A stretch of DNA of 21,094 bases, from the IMG/VR virus record IMGVR_UViG_3300040809_000007, positions 1 through 21,094 of that record, one strand, 5' to 3'. This document shows positions 1-5,090 of this stretch, in pieces; within the stretch, counting starts at the first letter, position 1; each line of letters begins with the position of its first letter. The translations under genes and the position numbers were made by a program. The stretch comes from a virus. The notes beneath the pieces are model-generated. The model was not told the origin of the DNA. It did no database searches and saw nothing but the letters and a program-made list of their open reading frames with translations.

Positions 1-241
1 CTTCCTGACCGCTAGGCTCGTGCCGCATCCAGATGCGTACACCAGCCTGATCCTCTTGATTGATGTCTTCAAAGTAGAAAAAGATGCTTTGCTCTGAGAG
101 GACTTTATAAACGGCAGGCAGCAAGTCTTCGAGCTTATGGTACTTATGACCATTAGCGAAGCCGTTGACTCCTGACTTTTTAGGTGAAGTGAAACTTGCT
201 TGCGCCTTAAAAAAAGCAGACCAAAAGTGAGATTTATCCAT
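1..241 (-). CDS. erf: ERF-family single-strand annealing recombinase, N-terminal part (cut by window edge)
   Basis: The minus strand reads 80 codons from an ATG at 241-239 to the window edge without a stop. A GGGAG ribosome binding site lies 6 bases upstream. The protein begins MDKSHFWSAFFKAQASF and continues with KSGVNGFANGHKYHKLEDLL and then AVYKVLSEQ. This matches the start of the ERF/P22 Erf annealing family as I know it: a short helix with a KAQ motif, a lysine-rich linker, a Y.KLEDLL-like segment and a helix leading to a 'hereafter hydrophobic strand' region. Such proteins anneal complementary single strands during phage recombination and genome circularisation. It is transcribed away from everything else here, so it probably heads a separate leftward early unit. 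The C-terminal two thirds are missing, and a related phage annealing family remains possible. Confidence 0.68.
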   Translation of the reverse strand, partial: MDKSHFWSAFFKAQASFTSPKKSGVNGFANGHKYHKLEDLLPAVYKVLSEQSIFFYFEDINQEDQAGVRIWMRHEPSGQE

Positions 242-275
242 GAGTGACTCCCATCGCTCTGTAAGTGGAGATAGG

Positions 276-305
276 AATCTAGCACGTTGTTGGGTTATTG
301 TGCAA
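276..305 (-). promoter_or_regulatory. candidate leftward sigma70-type promoter for the ERF gene
   Basis: Read on the minus strand there is an extended -10 (TGC followed by TAGATT; plus coordinates 284-276) and a weak -35 (TTGCAC; 305-300) with an 18-base spacer. Transcription would start near 268-270, about 28 bases before the ERF start codon. The -35 is a poor match, so the call rests mainly on the extended -10 and the position. Confidence 0.35.
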
Positions 306-325
306 GCAAGTTTGAAAAAAGTTTT

Positions 326-455
326 ATAATTAGGTGTATTGGCGCACCTGAGAGCGAGGCTCGTGATGGGAGATACAAGATGCAGTAGGGAGATCTGCAT
401 TACGCCAATACATATAGTGTATTGTACAACACAATAATTAGGGTGTATATTGGCG
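326..455. repeat. imperfect direct repeat in the control region (copies 326-344 and 434-455)
   Basis: The first copy reads ATAATTAGGTGTATTGGCG (326-344). The second, 108 bases downstream, is the same word with one extra G after TTAGG and an extra TA before TTGGCG (434-455). Each copy opens one of the two candidate structured RNAs described next, and each begins with an AT-rich stretch that resembles a -10 element (TATAAT at 325-330 for the first). They could be two related promoter/start regions or protein binding sites. Confidence 0.5.
335..412 (+). ncRNA. candidate small structured RNA closed by a 10-bp stem
   Basis: Positions 335-344 (TGTATTGGCG) are the exact reverse complement of 403-412. 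The enclosed 58 bases hold two further hairpins: GAGC 352-355 with GCTC 359-362, and ATGCAG 380-385 with CTGCAT 395-400. Together they make a three-way junction of about 78 nt. A GGGAGAT word occurs twice (368-374, 388-394). There is no reading frame of note and no tRNA signature. The fold could equally sit in DNA as a cruciform or binding site, and the transcribed strand is a guess. Confidence 0.38.
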
Positions 456-712
456 ATCCGGTGTGATAAATCCTGACCGTATAACTCATGGATTATGGCC
501 TATGGGTAGCCTGAAACACCCAGATAGCGCAGTGTTCCGAGAGTGATGGGATCGCGCCCAACCAGCAGAGGAAGGGCGGCAAACCAGTTTAGCGGACACA
601 GAGGTGGCTTGACGCAGCAATCACGGATGATAAAGCGTTCTGGCAATAGATACACTGCGGATCATGCTGAAACTAGGGACTAGGTGTCCCAAACCATCTA
701 AATGACTTTTTT
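441..712 (+). ncRNA. candidate larger structured RNA or structured leader in the control region
   Basis: Several exact complementary segments nest here. GGGTGT 441-446 pairs with ACACCC 516-521 and encloses CGGT/ACCG (459-462, 476-479). CGCAGTGT 528-535 pairs with ACACTGCG 652-659, a perfect 8-bp long-range stem. That stem encloses TCCG/CGGA (536-539, 593-596), CGCCC/GGGCG (555-559, 574-578) and ACGC/GCGT (612-615, 635-638). GGGAC 676-680 pairs with GTCCC 686-690. A run of T follows at 707-712. An alternative 7-bp pairing (453-459 with 549-555) would compete with the first fold. I do not recognise a known RNA family. A replication origin is the main alternative. Confidence 0.4.
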
Positions 713-722
713 CTTCAAATAA

Positions 723-770
723 GTGTGAAAGTTGTTGACATTATGTGTGATTACTGTAGAATGATTCACA
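723..770 (+). promoter_or_regulatory. rightward early promoter with possible operator
   Basis: A consensus -35 TTGACA (735-740) and a -10 TAGAAT (757-762, five of six consensus bases) are separated by 16 bases, which predicts a start near 769 and a leader of about 38 bases before the first gene. The word GTGTGA occurs at 723-728 and 745-750, 22 bases apart. TGTGA at 746-750 is mirrored by TCACA at 766-770 across the -10. This suggests a repressor or activator site overlapping the promoter. The promoter is well supported; the operator is inferred. Confidence 0.65.
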
Positions 771-806
771 TGGAGTTGCACAACGCTGCTCGTCTAAAGG
801 AGAAAC

Positions 807-1040
807 ATGATGGCAACACTAAAGCAATTAAAAGCTGAAGCAGCAAAGCATAATGCAGAGCTAGTGATTGACAGAAAGTTTAATAGAGCTGAAGCGTGGC
901 TTTCAGAATCTGAGCAATGGGATGCCAGCGGAGCTTCTTGTATTGTAGTTGATTTTGGATGGCCTAACGCTGGAGTGATGCCAGACATCTACGATGCCTT
1001 AATTAAAGATATGCAATCAGGGAGCAAGAGAAATGTTTGA
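807..1040 (+). CDS. small protein of unknown function, first gene of the rightward operon
   Basis: This is a 77-residue protein. AAGGAG at 797-802 is 4 bases before the first ATG (807) and 7 before the second (810), so either methionine may be the true start. The N-terminal third is a lysine- and alanine-rich helix (MATLKQLKAEAAKHNAEL). The middle has aromatic residues (EAWLSESEQW), and the end holds a conserved-looking PDIYDALIKDM helix. I recall short phage proteins with a similar helix-then-strand pattern but no function for them. It follows the promoter at 735-762 by about 40 bases, so it would be among the first products made. It overlaps the next gene by 8 bases. Confidence 0.72.
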   Translation: MMATLKQLKAEAAKHNAELVIDRKFNRAEAWLSESEQWDASGASCIVVDFGWPNAGVMPDIYDALIKDMQSGSKRNV

Positions 1041-1287
1041 TGTTTATTGTCCACATTGCGGCGAACCGTATGACCAAGACGTATTCCATGAGCCAGAGGC
1101 TTTTGATGCTCCAAAAGGCAGCTACAAGGCGTCTGCTGCGCTTTTCAGAGCTAACGGCTGCGGTATGTTCCAAGCTGATCCAGCGATCTGTACACGGCCT
1201 GTAGTGGAGACTCCTGAGCGTATGGAGTTGATTAAGGCTGGCATGAAGCTAAGCGAGCATCCAGATGAGTGGCTTATGTTCCTTTAG
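1033..1287 (+). CDS. small cysteine-motif protein, possible zinc binder, unknown function
   Basis: This is an 84-residue protein starting inside the end of the previous gene, with GGGAG at 1021-1025 as ribosome binding site. The N-terminus holds a CPHC knuckle (C6, C9) and further cysteines lie at 43 and 53 (NGCG, then AIC). This could make a four-cysteine zinc site, although the spacing is not that of a classic zinc ribbon. The rest is acidic and mostly helical, ending in a tryptophan-containing tail (DEWLMFL). Phages often encode short CPxCG-type proteins of unknown role in early operons, and this fits that pattern. No enzyme motif is visible. Confidence 0.7.
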   Translation: MFDVYCPHCGEPYDQDVFHEPEAFDAPKGSYKASAALFRANGCGMFQADPAICTRPVVETPERMELIKAGMKLSEHPDEWLMFL

Positions 1288-1291
1288 TCAA

Positions 1292-1381
1292 GGACAAATC
1301 AGCCGAAAAAACCTGTGAATTTGTCCGTAGATAGCTTACGGACAGATTGACCAAAAAAAACATTAAATATGTCCGTAGGAG
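1292..1381 (+). promoter_or_regulatory. triple TGTCCGTA element with mutually exclusive hairpins over a ribosome binding site
   Basis: The only wide gap in the early operon (1288-1387) holds three complementary pairings, each a perfect 8 bp. GGACAAAT (1292-1299) pairs with ATTTGTCC (1319-1326). TGTCCGTA (1322-1329) pairs with TACGGACA (1337-1344). The same TACGGACA can instead pair with a second TGTCCGTA at 1370-1377. The pairings share bases, so they cannot all form. The last one ends at the AGGAG (1377-1381) that serves the gene starting at 1388. This looks like a translational switch or a cluster of protein binding sites. No T-run follows, so it is not a terminator. Confidence 0.55.
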
Positions 1382-1387
1382 AAATTT

Positions 1388-1600
1388 ATGCGAGATCCAG
1401 TTGATATAGATTTAAATCGCTATTTAGACGAGCAAGAGGCTGCGATAGAGGAAGAAGAGCAGGCTGAGCAAGATTTGTACCGAGACCGCTTGCAATTTGC
1501 TATGCGTATTTTGCTCGAAAAAGGCGATGCTGCTGACAAAGCAAGGCGCTTAGTGCGTTGGGTTGAAGGAGAAATTGAAGAAACTATTGAGAATCTGTGA
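1388..1600 (+). CDS. small acidic helical protein, unknown function
   Basis: This is a 70-residue protein starting with MRDPVDIDLNRYL, with AGGAG at 1377-1381 six bases upstream. A strongly acidic, glutamate-rich helix covers residues 14-32 (EQEAAIEEEEQAEQ) and is followed by an amphipathic helical region with RL..AMRILLEKG and KARRLVRWVEGE. It looks like a short all-helical, perhaps coiled-coil, protein. No family is recognised. Its ribosome binding site is inside the possible hairpin switch at 1292-1381, so its translation may be controlled. That control may extend to the overlapping genes downstream if translation is coupled. Confidence 0.7.
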   Translation: MRDPVDIDLNRYLDEQEAAIEEEEQAEQDLYRDRLQFAMRILLEKGDAADKARRLVRWVEGEIEETIENL

Positions 1601-1607
1601 GGTCATT

Positions 1608-1853
1608 ATGATGGAATTTAACTTAGATCAAACAAATGAGCTGCTAGACGCACTGATCATGGGCAGCATGGTGGCGAACTATCCTGAGTTCGTTGAATCT
1701 TACGGTCACGAAGTTGCTGACCAGAAGTTAGGACGTATGTTTAGCCGTGATTGGGATCGCCTCAAAGAAGAGGTCTGGGAGGCAACTTATCCTGCGTATC
1801 GCGCCAAGATGTATGCTCAGGCAGCACAGGAGGACGCACGATGCGGAATCTAA
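1608..1853 (+). CDS. small protein of unknown function
   Basis: This is an 81-residue protein from the ATG at 1608, with GAGG at 1599-1602 upstream; a second ATG follows at once at 1611. A longer frame from a TTG at 1563 exists, but it would overlap the previous gene and has a lysine-rich head that looks like read-in sequence, so I chose the later start. The protein is helical, with NLDQTNELLDALIMG, a central HEVADQKLGRM segment and a charged C-terminus ending in cysteine-glycine-isoleucine. No motif or family is recognised. It overlaps the next gene by 13 bases. Confidence 0.66.
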   Translation: MMEFNLDQTNELLDALIMGSMVANYPEFVESYGHEVADQKLGRMFSRDWDRLKEEVWEATYPAYRAKMYAQAAQEDARCGI

Positions 1854-2071
1854 CTAATATAGCTGCTGGACTGCTCGTTATCGTAGGACTTCTTATGGCT
1901 GGAGGCTCAGACTTTGAGGAGGCTAAGGCCGCTGAGTTCCGCTACTGCTCAGACGTTGCTTTGTGGAGAACGTACCAGATGACTGATGGCTCTAGTGATT
2001 ACGGTCATCCAGACTACAAAGGCATCTATGATGATGTCTGTAGGGAGCTTGAGCCTCATGATCAGCCTTAG
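1841..2071 (+). CDS. small membrane-anchored or exported protein, unknown function
   Basis: This is a 76-residue protein with a strong AGGAGG (1828-1833) seven bases before its ATG. Residues 1-22 read as a signal or anchor: a short positive head (MRN) and a hydrophobic stretch (AAGLLVIVGLLMAGG). They are followed by an acidic region with AEAxA-like sequence (EAKAAEF) that could be a signal peptidase site. The mature part is polar with two cysteines (YCSD, DVCRE) that could form a disulfide in the periplasm. A frame extends upstream to a TTG at 1751, but the strong ribosome site and the signal-like start argue for 1841. It is odd to find an envelope protein among early replication genes; superinfection exclusion would be one possible role, unproven. 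Confidence 0.62.
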   Translation: MRNLTNIAAGLLVIVGLLMAGGSDFEEAKAAEFRYCSDVALWRTYQMTDGSSDYGHPDYKGIYDDVCRELEPHDQP

Positions 2072-3563
2072 ACCTCATCAAACGGTAGCGATTAACGCGC
2101 TGCGAGACAGCCTCAGAGCTGGCAACAAGCGAGTAATTCTCAGTGCGCCTTGCTCTATGGGTAAGACGATTATCGCCTGTTACATAGCCATGCAGGCCGT
2201 TAAGAAGAACCCAAAGGTTAGAGTGGCGTTCTTTTGCGACAGGCTGAAGCTCTTGAGTCAGACTGAAGAAACCTTCAAAAGCCTTGGTGCAAGTTACTCA
2301 GTGCTTCAAGGCGACAGTCCTAAGTACGATCCGAATGAAAACATTCAGATCGTCAGCACAGCCACAGCCGTCAGGCGCAACCATTTCACCTATGACATAG
2401 CGATCATAGATGAGGCGCATAATATGTATAAAGGCTTGCTAGACCAAATGCGGCGCTTCAATAACCTAACTTTCATTGGCTTGACTGCTACGCCTTACAG
2501 CCGTGGTATGGCCTCTGAAGGCTTATGGCAAGACCTGATAGTCACTACCACTCCGCAGGATTTGATAGACGCTGGCTGGCTTTGTCCTACTGATTACTAT
2601 CATGGCAGGACAGTTGATGTCTCTGATCTGAAGCTAAAGAAGTCACACACAGGCGATCATGATTATGATGCTGAAGACTTAGGAAAGCGTATGCAGGAGG
2701 ACGACACGCTGGCAGGCGATATTGTGGACAATTACGTCAAGCACTCTAATGGCTTGACCAAGCGAGCCGTATGCTTTGCTCCATCTATAGCCTACAGCAA
2801 AAGTTTAGTAGAGCGATTCAATCAGACGCTAGGCCGAGAGATAGCCGTACACATTGATGGCTATGACGATCAGGCTACCAGAGAGCTGAAGTATCAAGAT
2901 TTTGAGGATGGTGTGTACAAGGTTATGATTAACAGCCGCATCTTAAACACCGGATGGGACGATTCCGGTGTGGAAATCTTGATAGACACATTCAGGACTC
3001 GCAGTTTGACCACTTGGATTCAGCGCATAGGCCGTATATGGCGCATCCATCCTGATAAGGAGCGAGCGATTGTGCTTGACCACGCAGGCAATCTCTCTCA
3101 CTTCGGCGCTTATCCTGAATCTTTTGTGCCTTCAGAGCTACATTCTAATGAGAGGAACTTCCAAGAGCGCAAGCAAACTAAGACCGAGCCTAAAGAACCT
3201 ATTCTTCACAACTGCAAGCAGTGCAGCGGTGCGTTCACAGGACTTCGTTGTAAGTGTGGATGGGAGCTACCTATAGGCATTCCAACGCTCAAAGATGACG
3301 GCACACAGCTCGTCAAGGCAGAGAACCTGTCACCTGCTGAGGCAAGGCGCAAGAATTTGACCAAGGAGCAGAAGCAGCAATGGTACTCATCTCTCCTGTA
3401 TTACGGCTACAAGCATAACTATAAGAAAGGCTGGGCTTACCATAAGTACATTGAAGCCTTCTCCTGCGCTCCTAATGGCTTGAAGCAGATAGGCAGGGAG
3501 CCAATACCAGAGGCTATGAACTGGATCAAGAGCCGTCAGATAGCATGGAGTAAGAGAGCATGA
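2058..3563 (+). CDS. SF2 DEAD/DEAH-box helicase with C-terminal zinc motif
   Basis: This is a 501-residue protein from the ATG at 2058, where similarity begins with SLRPHQ (Q motif). GGGAG lies 10 bases upstream. Visible motifs are Walker A SAPCSMGKT (residues 29-37, with Cys where many have Thr-Gly), DEAH (118-121), motif III-like LTATP (142-146) and motif VI QRIGRIWR (322-329). This is the layout of UvsW/RAD25/type III restriction-like SF2 helicases. Past the helicase core a CX2CX8CXC set (C386, C389, C398, C400) suggests a zinc knuckle, followed by a basic region rich in lysine and tyrosine. The likely role is ATP-driven DNA or branched-DNA remodelling in replication or recombination. The next gene starts within its stop codon (ATGA), which points to coupled translation with the methyltransferase. 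Confidence 0.88.
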   Translation: MISLRPHQTVAINALRDSLRAGNKRVILSAPCSMGKTIIACYIAMQAVKKNPKVRVAFFCDRLKLLSQTEETFKSLGASYSVLQGDSPKYDPNENIQIVSTATAVRRNHFTYDIAIIDEAHNMYKGLLDQMRRFNNLTFIGLTATPYSRGMASEGLWQDLIVTTTPQDLIDAGWLCPTDYYHGRTVDVSDLKLKKSHTGDHDYDAEDLGKRMQEDDTLAGDIVDNYVKHSNGLTKRAVCFAPSIAYSKSLVERFNQTLGREIAVHIDGYDDQATRELKYQDFEDGVYKVMINSRILNTGWDDSGVEILIDTFRTRSLTTWIQRIGRIWRIHPDKERAIVLDHAGNLSHFGAYPESFVPSELHSNERNFQERKQTKTEPKEPILHNCKQCSGAFTGLRCKCGWELPIGIPTLKDDGTQLVKAENLSPAEARRKNLTKEQKQQWYSSLLYYGYKHNYKKGWAYHKYIEAFSCAPNGLKQIGREPIPEAMNWIKSRQIAWSKRA

Positions 3564-4054
3564 AAAACATTTTAGATGCTTGTTGTGGAGGACGTATGAT
3601 GTGGTTTGACAAACATGATGAAAGATGCCTGTTTGCTGACCAAAGGCGTGAAACTATGGATATAGACCATCATCCATCGCAAGCAGGTCGAAGCGCAAAG
3701 GTTGTAGATCCAGACCAAATTCACGACTTCAGAAATATGCCTTACGAAGATGAATCATTTTATCATGTAGTTTTTGATCCTCCTCATGTAAGAAATATAT
3801 CTATGGCGTCCATAATAGGGTTTAGCTATGGCTCGTTAGATAAAGAGACTTGGCAGGATGATTTGCGCAAAGGTTTTGCTGAATGCTTTCGGGTCTTGAA
3901 GCCAAACGGTACTTTGATATTTAAATGGAACGAGGTAGATATTCCACTGAAAGAGGTTCTTGCTTTAACTAATGAGAAGCCGTTGTACGGTCATAAATCT
4001 GGGAAGAAGGCCAACACGCACTGGGTAGCTTTTGTGAAGGAAAGCAAAAAATGA
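3560..4054 (+). CDS. class I SAM-dependent methyltransferase, phage type
   Basis: This is a 164-residue protein. Motif I-like DACCGGRM lies at residues 6-13 and binds the methyl donor; FDPPH at 72-76 stands where amino-methyltransferases have their DPPY catalytic motif. A C-terminal part follows with FRVLKPNGTLIFKWNE and then HKSGKKANTHW. I recall this compact family from many siphophages and podophages, annotated as methyltransferase or DNA adenine methylase with no proven substrate. It is too short for its own target recognition domain. Protection of phage DNA from restriction is the natural guess, but RNA or a nucleotide could be the target. It overlaps both neighbours by 4 bases (ATGA), so it is translated with the helicase and primase-finger genes. 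Confidence 0.85.
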   Translation: MKNILDACCGGRMMWFDKHDERCLFADQRRETMDIDHHPSQAGRSAKVVDPDQIHDFRNMPYEDESFYHVVFDPPHVRNISMASIIGFSYGSLDKETWQDDLRKGFAECFRVLKPNGTLIFKWNEVDIPLKEVLALTNEKPLYGHKSGKKANTHWVAFVKESKK

Positions 4055-4506
4055 ATAATCAATGGTATCAACCAGTATTAGATAGGCTAGACAAGGTAAG
4101 ACAGCTTGGATCTCACAAGTGGACTGCCTGCTGTCCGGTGCATGATGACTCTAATCCAAGCATGAGCGTCAATTTGCATGACACGCCAGAAGGTCAAAAG
4201 CTCGGTATGTATTGTTTTGCTTGCGGCGCAAAAGGTGATAGTGTGGTAGAATCGGTAGGACTCAAAATAGGAGACCTGTTTGAGCGCAGTAAAGAATTTA
4301 CTCCAGATCGTCACTATCTACTCCAAAAGACCGTAGATGCTGACGATTTTACTATTGTGATATACGAGACGGACAAGGCCAAAGGCCGCAAGATTCGTTA
4401 CAAGGATCATAAGGAGTATGTAGCAGCAATGGCTCGTAGAGAGCTGAGAACAGCACTAGGTATTCCACAGACTATCATTGAAGTTGAGAAGGAAGAGTTC
4501 ATCTGA
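4051..4506 (+). CDS. stand-alone CHC2-type (primase) zinc-finger protein
   Basis: This is a 151-residue protein. CPVHDD at 28-33 and YCFACG at 54-59 give the zinc ligands C28, H31, C55 and C58. Proline-serine NPSMSV stands between them, and KGDSVV follows; this is the usual pattern of the zinc-binding domain of DnaG-like primases. The C-terminal half (about 75-151) is polar and charged and shows no TOPRIM motifs (no EGxxD or DxD), so the RNA-polymerising domain is absent here. The product may recognise template DNA for a separate primase, recruit the host enzyme, or act as a DNA-binding regulator. It overlaps the methyltransferase gene by 4 bases and shares one base with the next gene. Confidence 0.8.
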   Translation: MNNQWYQPVLDRLDKVRQLGSHKWTACCPVHDDSNPSMSVNLHDTPEGQKLGMYCFACGAKGDSVVESVGLKIGDLFERSKEFTPDRHYLLQKTVDADDFTIVIYETDKAKGRKIRYKDHKEYVAAMARRELRTALGIPQTIIEVEKEEFI

Positions 4507-4871
4507 TGGCTAGGCCAGAGATAGTGTTTACAGACGAAGAGATAGAAGAGATCAAAGAGCTTGCTCCGGTAATGACACAGGATCAGCTCGCTGAATATTT
4601 TTCTATTACTCCCAAGACCTTACGAGAAATCTTCAAAAGAGATGAGCGAGTTTTTACCGCTTATACCAAATCTAGATATAAGGATGGAGTGCTGGCGGCT
4701 AGGACGCTGCGTGACAAGGCTATCATTGATAAAGACTTTGCAAGCCTGAAGCTCTACCTAAGCCAGACGCTAGGATGGACTGAGAAGAGCCGGACAGAGC
4801 ATACAGGCGTGAATGGCACTCCGATCCAGATGGAAGTTGACACGCACTGGACGATAGAGGTGATGGAGTGA
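4506..4871 (+). CDS. terS: probable terminase small subunit (DNA-binding HTH protein)
   Basis: This is a 121-residue protein that begins within the previous stop codon (TGATG). It starts MARPEIVFTDEEIEEI. A helix-turn-helix is readable at about 22-45 (MTQDQLAEYFSITPKTLREI), followed by a basic helix and KLYLSQTLGWTEKSR at about 80-97. That succession (HTH, then 'a single helix, then LGW') is what I know from small terminase subunits of phages. They bind the packaging start site on the genome and present it to the large subunit. The position a few hundred bases before the large terminase supports this. A transcription regulator with the same fold is the alternative. Confidence 0.68.
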   Translation: MARPEIVFTDEEIEEIKELAPVMTQDQLAEYFSITPKTLREIFKRDERVFTAYTKSRYKDGVLAARTLRDKAIIDKDFASLKLYLSQTLGWTEKSRTEHTGVNGTPIQMEVDTHWTIEVME

Positions 4872-5053
4872 GCAAAGGATCAAGGCCAAGACCGTACAGC
4901 GTAAGCCAGAAAGTATTCCAAGCAAACTTTGAGAGGATATTCGGAAATGCCACTACAGAAAGGAAAGAGCAAAAAGACCATCTCCAAAAACATCAAGACA
5001 GAGATGGCGGCAGGCAAGCCACAGAATCAGGCAATCGCCATAGCAATGGCTAA
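4868..5053 (+). CDS. short phage protein with GTG start, overlapping the next gene in another frame
   Basis: This is a 61-residue frame starting with GTG in the stop of the previous gene (GTGA), with GAGG (4857-4860) seven bases upstream. The first 27 residues ([12 protein letters not shown], then [11 protein letters not shown]) resemble a small conserved phage protein that I recall as usually ending soon after the IF motif. The remaining 34 residues overlap the gene at 4947-5090 in another frame and look like low-information polar sequence. The product may therefore be an N-terminally conserved protein with a chance tail. No function is known. Confidence 0.6.
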   Translation: MSKGSRPRPYSVSQKVFQANFERIFGNATTERKEQKDHLQKHQDRDGGRQATESGNRHSNG

Positions 5054-5090
5054 GGCTAAGAAGAAAAAGAATACTGTGAAATACGAATAA
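4947..5090 (+). CDS. short basic conserved phage protein
   Basis: This 47-residue protein starts [20 protein letters not shown] and continues with [22 protein letters not shown] recall this lysine-rich pattern (MPLxKGxSxxTISxNIxxE, then GKPQxQAVAIAL) from many unrelated tailed phages, often close to packaging and structural genes, with no assigned function. It lies +1 relative to the preceding frame and overlaps it by 107 bases. A weak AGAGG-like site sits about 10 bases before the ATG. Its stop shares one base with the terminase start (TAATG). The charge suggests binding to nucleic acid. Confidence 0.78.
   Translation: MPLQKGKSKKTISKNIKTEMAAGKPQNQAIAIAMAKAKKKKNTVKYE

Noticed and set aside
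546-683. Possible 45-codon plus-strand gene starting MGSRPTSRGRAANQF
   Set aside because: There is no ribosome site at proper distance, no recognised family, and the stretch overlaps the long-range complementary stems. Chance coding seems more likely.
676-712. GGGAC/GTCCC hairpin as an intrinsic terminator
   Set aside because: The T-run begins 17 bases after the stem, too far for a usual Rho-independent terminator. It is kept only as part of the candidate RNA.
1322-1344. TGTCCGTA/TACGGACA hairpin as a terminator
   Set aside because: No T-run follows on either strand in the right position; A-rich sequence follows on the plus strand.
1563-1853. Longer start (TTG at 1563) for the gene called at 1608
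   Set aside because: It would overlap the preceding gene by 38 bases and lacks support, while ATG at 1608 has GAGG at fitting distance.
1751-2071. Longer start (TTG at 1751) for the small membrane protein
   Set aside because: The strong AGGAGG at 1828-1833 and the signal-like head place the start at 1841.
1986-3563. Longer start (ATG at 1986) for the helicase
   Set aside because: The extra 24 residues are methionine-rich and unlike the family; they overlap the previous gene by 86 bases. Family similarity starts at the ATG at 2058.
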